A stretch of DNA of 9,253 nt from Mailhella sp. (GTDB taxonomy: Bacteria > Desulfobacterota > Desulfovibrionia > Desulfovibrionales > Desulfovibrionaceae). Shown one piece after another: positions 5,554 to 9,253 of this stretch; within the stretch, counting starts at the first letter, position 1; each line of letters opens with the position of its first letter. Below the pieces are notes generated by a model. It was not told the DNA's origin. It saw only the letters and a list, made by a program, of their open reading frames with translations, and made no database searches. The stretch is from assembly GCA_017522745.1 (NCBI GenBank), contig JAFWYI010000145.1, positions 1 to 9,253 of the forward strand, read 5' to 3'. Made by a program: the position numbers and the translations under genes.

Positions 5554-6615
5554 ATGGTCATAGAGTTAAAGAACATCGTTAAGCGATTCGGCCAGAATAC
5601 CGTGGTCAATCATGTCGATCTTACCATCGGCGATGGTGAGTTCTTCACGCTGCTCGGCCCCAGCGGCTGCGGCAAGACCACCCTGCTGCGTATGATAGCC
5701 GGCTTCAACGATCCCGACGAGGGCGATATCCTGTTCGGTGGCGAATCCATCCTGCATCTTCCCGCCCATAAGCGCGACACCGGCATGGTGTTCCAGAACT
5801 ACGCACTGTTCCCGCACCTCAGCGTGGAAGAGAACGTGGCCTACGGTCTGCGCGCCCGCGGCATCAAGGGGCAGGAAGTGAAGGATCGCGTGAAGGAGAT
5901 CCTGGAATCCGTCCAGCTCGGTGATCTGGCCAGCCGCTACCCCCGTCAGCTTTCCGGCGGCCAGCAGCAGCGCGTGGCACTCGCCCGCGCTCTGGTCATC
6001 CGTCCCCGCGTGCTTCTCTGCGACGAACCGCTCTCCAACCTTGATGCCAAGCTCCGCGTCTCCATGCGCGAAGAGATCCGCCGTATCCAGCAGAATCTCG
6101 GCATCACCACGGTGTATGTGACCCATGACCAGGAAGAAGCTATGGCCGTTTCCGACCGTATCGCCATCTTCTATGCCGGGCATCTCCAGCAGGTCGCTTC
6201 TCCTGCGGACATCTATTTCACCCCGGCCAACCGTTTCACCGCCGAATTCATGGGCTCCTGCAATATCCTCGAAACGGAATGTGTGGCCTTCGACGCCGCC
6301 AGCGAGACCGCCAAAGCTGTCTCCAACGGCGTGGAATTCACCTTCCGCGCCAAGGACGCCGAGGTCGGTCAGTCCCTGCCTATTATGCTCCGTCCGGACT
6401 GGATCGAGCTTGCCGGCGACGGCTCTGTGAACCGCTTCCCCGGTGTCGTGCGCGAACGTATGTTCCTTGGCGACAGCATCGTCTATCAGGTGGAAGCCCT
6501 TGGCCGCACTCTGAGAGTGGATACCGCCTCTGTGAACCATGGGCGTATGCTCGAACCCGGCGACGCCGTGGAGCTGAGCTTTGCCTTTGAAAGCCCTGTA
6601 ACGGTACGCAAATGA
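5554..6615 (+). CDS. ABC importer ATPase (FbpC/PotA-like, with TOBE domain)
   Basis: 353-residue cytoplasmic ATPase that powers the importer by ATP binding and hydrolysis as a dimer under the fused permease. Motifs are complete: Walker A GPSGCGKT (35-42), Q-loop Gln81 in MVFQNYALFPH, signature LSGGQQQR (133-140), Walker B VLLCDEP (153-159, catalytic Glu158), D-loop SNLDAKL (161-167) and switch His191 in VYVTHDQEEA. About 230-353 is a C-terminal TOBE-type domain (LRPDWIEL at 279-286, and MFLGDSIVYQV at 303-313), as in the CUT1/ferric/polyamine group. An upstream in-frame start at 5515 lies within the intercistronic hairpin and was rejected in favour of ATG 5554, which has CGGAG 7 bases before it. 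Its stop overlaps the permease start (ATGA at 6612-6615), indicating coupling. Confidence 0.95.
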   Translation: MVIELKNIVKRFGQNTVVNHVDLTIGDGEFFTLLGPSGCGKTTLLRMIAGFNDPDEGDILFGGESILHLPAHKRDTGMVFQNYALFPHLSVEENVAYGLRARGIKGQEVKDRVKEILESVQLGDLASRYPRQLSGGQQQRVALARALVIRPRVLLCDEPLSNLDAKLRVSMREEIRRIQQNLGITTVYVTHDQEEAMAVSDRIAIFYAGHLQQVASPADIYFTPANRFTAEFMGSCNILETECVAFDAASETAKAVSNGVEFTFRAKDAEVGQSLPIMLRPDWIELAGDGSVNRFPGVVRERMFLGDSIVYQVEALGRTLRVDTASVNHGRMLEPGDAVELSFAFESPVTVRK

Positions 6616-8267
6616 GCAGATTCCGCATCTTTTCCGTCTGGAACGTCGTGTTCCTCATGGCGATAGTGGTGCTGTTCCTGCTGGTGGTGTACCCCATGGG
6701 CTCCATCTTCCAGGCCAGCCTTCTTTCCGCCGATACAGGTGAATTCACGTGGGGCAACTACCTCGACGTGTTCACCACCAAGTTCTACCGCCGCTGCCTG
6801 TGGAACAGTATCTTCCTCAGCGGTCTCGCCACGGTGTTCTCGGTCATCATCGGTGTGCCTTTCGCCTTCCTCACCACGCGTTACAAACTGCCTCACGCCA
6901 ATATCCTCAAGACGCTCGGTACGCTGCCGCTCATCCTTCCTACCTTCATCGGCGCGGAAGCGTGGCTCCTGCTCCTTGGGCGTAACGGCATACTCACGCA
7001 GTTCTTCCACTCCATCGGACTGAACACTCCCAGCATCTACGGCTGGCAGGGCGTCGTTCTGGTGTACACGCTCCAGTTCTTCCCCTTCGTGTTCCTCATG
7101 GTTTCTGCGGCCATCAATTCCGTGGATCGCTCGCTGGAAGAGTCGGCCCGCAACCTTGGCGCATCTCCGTGGCGTGTGTTCCGCACCGTGACCCTGCCCG
7201 TGGTCACGCCTTCCATTGCCTCCGGCGCGCTCATCGTGTTCTGCATGTCCATCGAGAACTTTGGTGTGCCCACCATCATCGGCAATGACTACAAGGTCCT
7301 TGCAGAACAGGCGTACAGCGAGTTCGTGAGCGAGATGGGCGGCAACCCCTCTATGGCAGGTGCGCTCAGTACCGTACTCGTCATCGTGACTCTCGCCCTC
7401 ACCATACTTCAGAAAGTGTTCGTGGAGCGCAAGAGCTACTCCATGTCCGCCCTGCGTCCGCCGGAGATCCTGCCGCTTTCCAAGTGGAAGACCCGCTTCG
7501 CATGGCTGTACTGCGCTGGTCTCGTGTTCGTTTCGCTGGCTCCCTTTCTCGTGGTCCTCGTGGCGGCCGTCACCAAGACGAACGGCCCTGTGATGTATTA
7601 CGGCCAGTTCAGTCTCGACAACCTTGCCATCGCTCTGCAGGCGGCCCCGCGGCCTATCCTGAACTCCTTCTTCCTGTCCACGCTGGCTACGGTCATCGGC
7701 ATGTTCTTCGGTATGGCGGTAAGCTATATCGTTGTTCGCCGCCGCGGCTGGTCTGGCTACACGCTCGACCTCGTCATGATGCTGCCGCTGGTCATCGCCG
7801 GTTCCGTACTGGGTATCGCACTTGCCGCCACGTATAACTCCGGCCCGGTGGTCCTCACCGGCACATGGGTCATCCTTGTGCTGGCGTACTTCGTGCGTAA
7901 GACGCCGTTCTCCGTGAAGACTACCTCCGCACTTCTGCATCAGATCGACGCTTCCGTGGAAGAAGCCTCCATCAACCTTGGCGTGCCGCCTCTGCGTTCC
8001 TTCATGAAGGTCGTGGTCCCTGTCATGCTGCCCGGCATCATTTCCGGCGCTATCATCATGTGGGTGACCACGCTGGCCGAACTGAGTTCCACCATCGTGC
8101 TGTACTACGGTCCCTGGTCCACTATGACCGTGCAGGTGTTCCAGTACATCGGCTCCGGCGACTTCGGTCCGGCTTCTGCCTACGGTGCCATCCTCATCCT
8201 GTCCGTGGTAGTTCCGCTGTTCCTGCTCAACAAATTCCTCGGGCGCGATCCCATGCAGTCGCTGTAA
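6612..8267 (+). CDS. ABC importer fused two-domain permease (FbpB-like)
   Basis: 551-residue inner-membrane protein made of two BPD_transp_1 permease domains in one chain, so a single copy can form the whole channel. The first half (about 10-270) begins with the helix NVVFLMAIVVLFLLVVYP (11-28) and carries its ATPase-docking EAA loop at 176-195 (EESARNLGASPWRVF). The second half (about 296-540) begins with a helix at 298-320 and has its EAA loop at 450-468 (EEASINLGVPPLRSFMK). Each half shows about six hydrophobic segments. This fused layout is typical of ferric iron (FbpB/SfuB), thiamine (ThiP) and AfuB hexose-phosphate permeases, so it does not settle the substrate. The start overlaps the ATPase stop by 4 bases. 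It is the last gene of the operon and is followed by a strong terminator. Confidence 0.94.
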   Translation: MSRFRIFSVWNVVFLMAIVVLFLLVVYPMGSIFQASLLSADTGEFTWGNYLDVFTTKFYRRCLWNSIFLSGLATVFSVIIGVPFAFLTTRYKLPHANILKTLGTLPLILPTFIGAEAWLLLLGRNGILTQFFHSIGLNTPSIYGWQGVVLVYTLQFFPFVFLMVSAAINSVDRSLEESARNLGASPWRVFRTVTLPVVTPSIASGALIVFCMSIENFGVPTIIGNDYKVLAEQAYSEFVSEMGGNPSMAGALSTVLVIVTLALTILQKVFVERKSYSMSALRPPEILPLSKWKTRFAWLYCAGLVFVSLAPFLVVLVAAVTKTNGPVMYYGQFSLDNLAIALQAAPRPILNSFFLSTLATVIGMFFGMAVSYIVVRRRGWSGYTLDLVMMLPLVIAGSVLGIALAATYNSGPVVLTGTWVILVLAYFVRKTPFSVKTTSALLHQIDASVEEASINLGVPPLRSFMKVVVPVMLPGIISGAIIMWVTTLAELSSTIVLYYGPWSTMTVQVFQYIGSGDFGPASAYGAILILSVVVPLFLLNKFLGRDPMQSL

Positions 8268-8313
8268 GGCGCGGATTTTCCCGCCCTGCGATTAGCGCTG
8301 ATAGCTAAGAGCT

Positions 8314-8353
8314 GAAGAGCCCTTCCTGCAATGCCGGAGGGGCTCTTCTTTTT
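8314..8353 (+). terminator. Intrinsic terminator of the ABC importer operon
   Basis: 13-bp stem, GAAGAGCCCTTCC (8314-8326) with GGAGGGGCTCTTC (8336-8348), containing one wobble pair, around a 9-base loop (8327-8335), followed immediately by TTTTT (8349-8353). It lies 46 bases after the permease stop. Confidence 0.95.
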
Positions 8354-8477
8354 GATGACGCGGATGTTTTTGATGTATCAGATGTGTTCAGCGGTATTAT
8401 CCGGTAATAACAGTCGTAACTTGCATAAAGAAAAGAAAAAGTTTTGTGTTCCTATGAACGGGATAGGCTATTTTTTC

Positions 8478-8506
8478 TTGAGAATATGGCGTCCTTGACA
8501 TACTAT
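8478..8506 (+). promoter_or_regulatory. Sigma-70-type promoter for the acyl-CoA synthetase gene
   Basis: The -35 hexamer TTGAGA (8478-8483) and -10 hexamer TACTAT (8501-8506) are separated by exactly 17 bases, with a T-rich stretch just upstream. They match the consensus at five and four of six positions. A perfect TTGACA also occurs at 8495-8500 but has no acceptable -10 at the right distance. Transcription would start near 8513. Confidence 0.6.
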
Positions 8507-8597
8507 AGCTGACTAGGAAGGAATCGAGAGAGGTTTTTCGTACAGCATCGGCCGAAGTTTATACGGTCGTGATATGTTGACGGAGATGATGCCTTCC

Positions 8598-8663
8598 ACC
8601 GGGGATCTTTCGTAGAAAGTCTGCTCCCAGACAGATGCCGGATCATTTTGGCACTGCCCCGGT
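8598..8663 (+). other. Cloverleaf-like structured element in the acyl-CoA synthetase leader
   Basis: A closing stem ACCGGGG (8598-8604) with CCCCGGT (8657-8663) surrounds three small hairpins: CTTT-CGTAG-AAAG (8607-8619), TCTG with CAGA around CTCC (8620-8631) and TGCC with GGCA (8636-8653). The closing stem ends in a short T run (8663-8666). It is not a tRNA: the second hairpin loop has only 4 bases, and there is no TTC loop or CCA end. Base pairing is seen directly; any regulatory role is inferred. Confidence 0.4.
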
Positions 8664-8692
8664 TTTCCGCGTACTTATACAAAGGAACGGAT

Positions 8693-9253
8693 ATGTCAGA
8701 GTTTATCCTTCAGGAACGTACCCTCGGCCAGATGCTGGACGAGACCGTGAAACGTTTTCCTGACCGCGATGCCCTTGTTTACGTGGGGCACGATTTTCGG
8801 CAGACGTGGAGCGAGTTTGCCGCTACGGTCGACCGGCTTGCCCGCGGCCTGATGGCTCTGGGCATCCAGCCCGGAGAAAAGATCGCACTTTGGGCCACCA
8901 ATGTGCCGCACTGGGTGAGCATGATGTTTGCTTCGGCCCGTATCGGCGTCACGCTCGTGGCCGTGAACACCAACTATCGCGACAGTGAGCTGGAATATCT
9001 CATACGCCAGTCGGAGTGTGAGAATTTCTGCTGTATCGATAGCTTCCTCGACTACGACTACGTGGCCGCGCTGTATCGCGTCATCCCTGAACTTGAAAGC
9101 AGTTCTCCCGGAGAGCTGCACTGCGAGAAGTTCCCTCATCTGCGTCGCGTGATGAGCCTCAAGGATATCCCGCATCCCGGCATCATCATTATGTCCGATA
9201 TCCTTGCCCGCGCTGACGAGGTGAGCATGGAGGCCTACAAGGCCCGTGAAGCG
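8693..9253 (+). CDS. AMP-forming acyl-CoA synthetase, N-terminal part (3' end outside window)
   Basis: 187 residues of an open frame running off the right edge. These enzymes activate a carboxylic acid with ATP to an acyl-adenylate and then transfer it to coenzyme A. The visible part is the start of the large AMP-binding domain: TLGQMLDETVKRFPDRDALVY (10-30), TWSEFAATVDRLARGLMALGIQPGEKIALW (39-68) and NVPHWVSMMFASARIGVTLVAVNTNYRDSELEYLI (71-105), a typical pattern of the medium/long-chain (FadD-like) group. The adenylate-forming P-loop-like motif and the catalytic C-terminal domain lie outside the window, so activity and acid specificity cannot be judged. The ATG at 8693 has AAGGAA about 5 bases upstream. 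It is a separate transcription unit, behind the importer terminator and its own promoter. Confidence 0.9.
   Translation, partial: MSEFILQERTLGQMLDETVKRFPDRDALVYVGHDFRQTWSEFAATVDRLARGLMALGIQPGEKIALWATNVPHWVSMMFASARIGVTLVAVNTNYRDSELEYLIRQSECENFCCIDSFLDYDYVAALYRVIPELESSSPGELHCEKFPHLRRVMSLKDIPHPGIIIMSDILARADEVSMEAYKAREA

Larger units (their letters stand above)
8354..8692 (+). other. Intergenic region and 5' leader before the acyl-CoA synthetase gene
   Basis: 339 bases without a gene. It contains a promoter (8478-8506) and, downstream of the expected start near 8513, an untranslated leader of about 180 bases. The leader holds a hairpin CGGCCG (8549-8554) with CGGTCG (8564-8569, one wobble) and a branched structure at 8598-8663. 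The ribosome site AAAGGAA (8681-8687) precedes ATG 8693. The first 120 bases are AT-rich, with a small inverted repeat TATTA-TCCGG-TAATA (8395-8409) that could be an operator but is short enough to be chance. Confidence 0.5.

Noticed and set aside
5566..6540. 324-codon minus-strand open frame opposite the ATPase gene
   Set aside because: Antisense shadow of a gene with complete ABC ATPase motifs.
6486..7940. 484-codon minus-strand open frame opposite the ATPase and permease genes
   Set aside because: Composition is the His/Arg/Glu-rich type produced by antisense reading of GC-rich transport genes, and it crosses two well-supported genes.
8371..8380. TGATGTATCA as an FNR-type site
   Set aside because: The half-sites are only 2 bases apart, whereas FNR sites need 4 between TTGAT and ATCAA.
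8598..8663. A degenerate tRNA gene in the acyl-CoA synthetase leader
   Set aside because: Wrong loop sizes, no T-loop sequence, no plausible anticodon and no CCA end; kept only as a leader structure.

Overview
The window looks like a chromosomal segment of a GC-rich, Gram-negative bacterium. An affiliation with the Desulfovibrionaceae (Desulfovibrio/Bilophila/Mailhella type) is plausible from the gene style and the pgpA-yqgF-mltG cluster, but that is inference and not a sequence search. Most genes are ordinary housekeeping or transport genes. Coding density is moderate, with several long and structured intergenic regions.

Layout, left to right. (1) 2-244, plus strand: the C-terminal end of a Yip1-type membrane protein. 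(2) 253-299: a perfect 20-bp inverted repeat acting as a shared, bidirectional terminator. (3) 293-1351, minus strand: an AT-rich gene for a membrane-anchored HNH nuclease with an extra zinc-ribbon-like cysteine set. With its AT-rich flank up to about 1600 it looks like a one-gene island. (4) 1666-3825, minus strand: a tight operon transcribed pgpA, then yqgF (ruvX), then mltG, joining phospholipid synthesis, rRNA processing and peptidoglycan-strand termination. (5) 4039-4125, plus strand: tRNA-Leu(UAA) followed by a strong terminator. (6) 4495-8267, plus strand: a three-gene ABC importer (periplasmic binding protein, ATPase, fused two-domain permease), preceded by a 369-base leader region with attenuator-like alternative hairpins and followed by a strong terminator. 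(7) 8693 to the window edge, plus strand: the N-terminal part of an AMP-forming acyl-CoA synthetase behind a recognisable promoter and a long, structured 5' leader.

How the parts work together. The importer genes form one transcription unit: the binding protein captures a ligand in the periplasm, the fused permease forms the channel, and the ATPase drives uptake. The family is usually annotated as ferric iron transport, but the binding protein lacks the tyrosine pair of FbpA-type ferric binders, so a phosphorylated organic ligand is at least as likely. A hairpin between the binding-protein and ATPase genes probably lets the binding protein be made in excess.

The parts most worth a second look are the HNH island, the mutually exclusive hairpins before the importer, and the cloverleaf-like leader before the acyl-CoA synthetase. 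No CRISPR array, insertion sequence, prophage or rRNA gene was seen.
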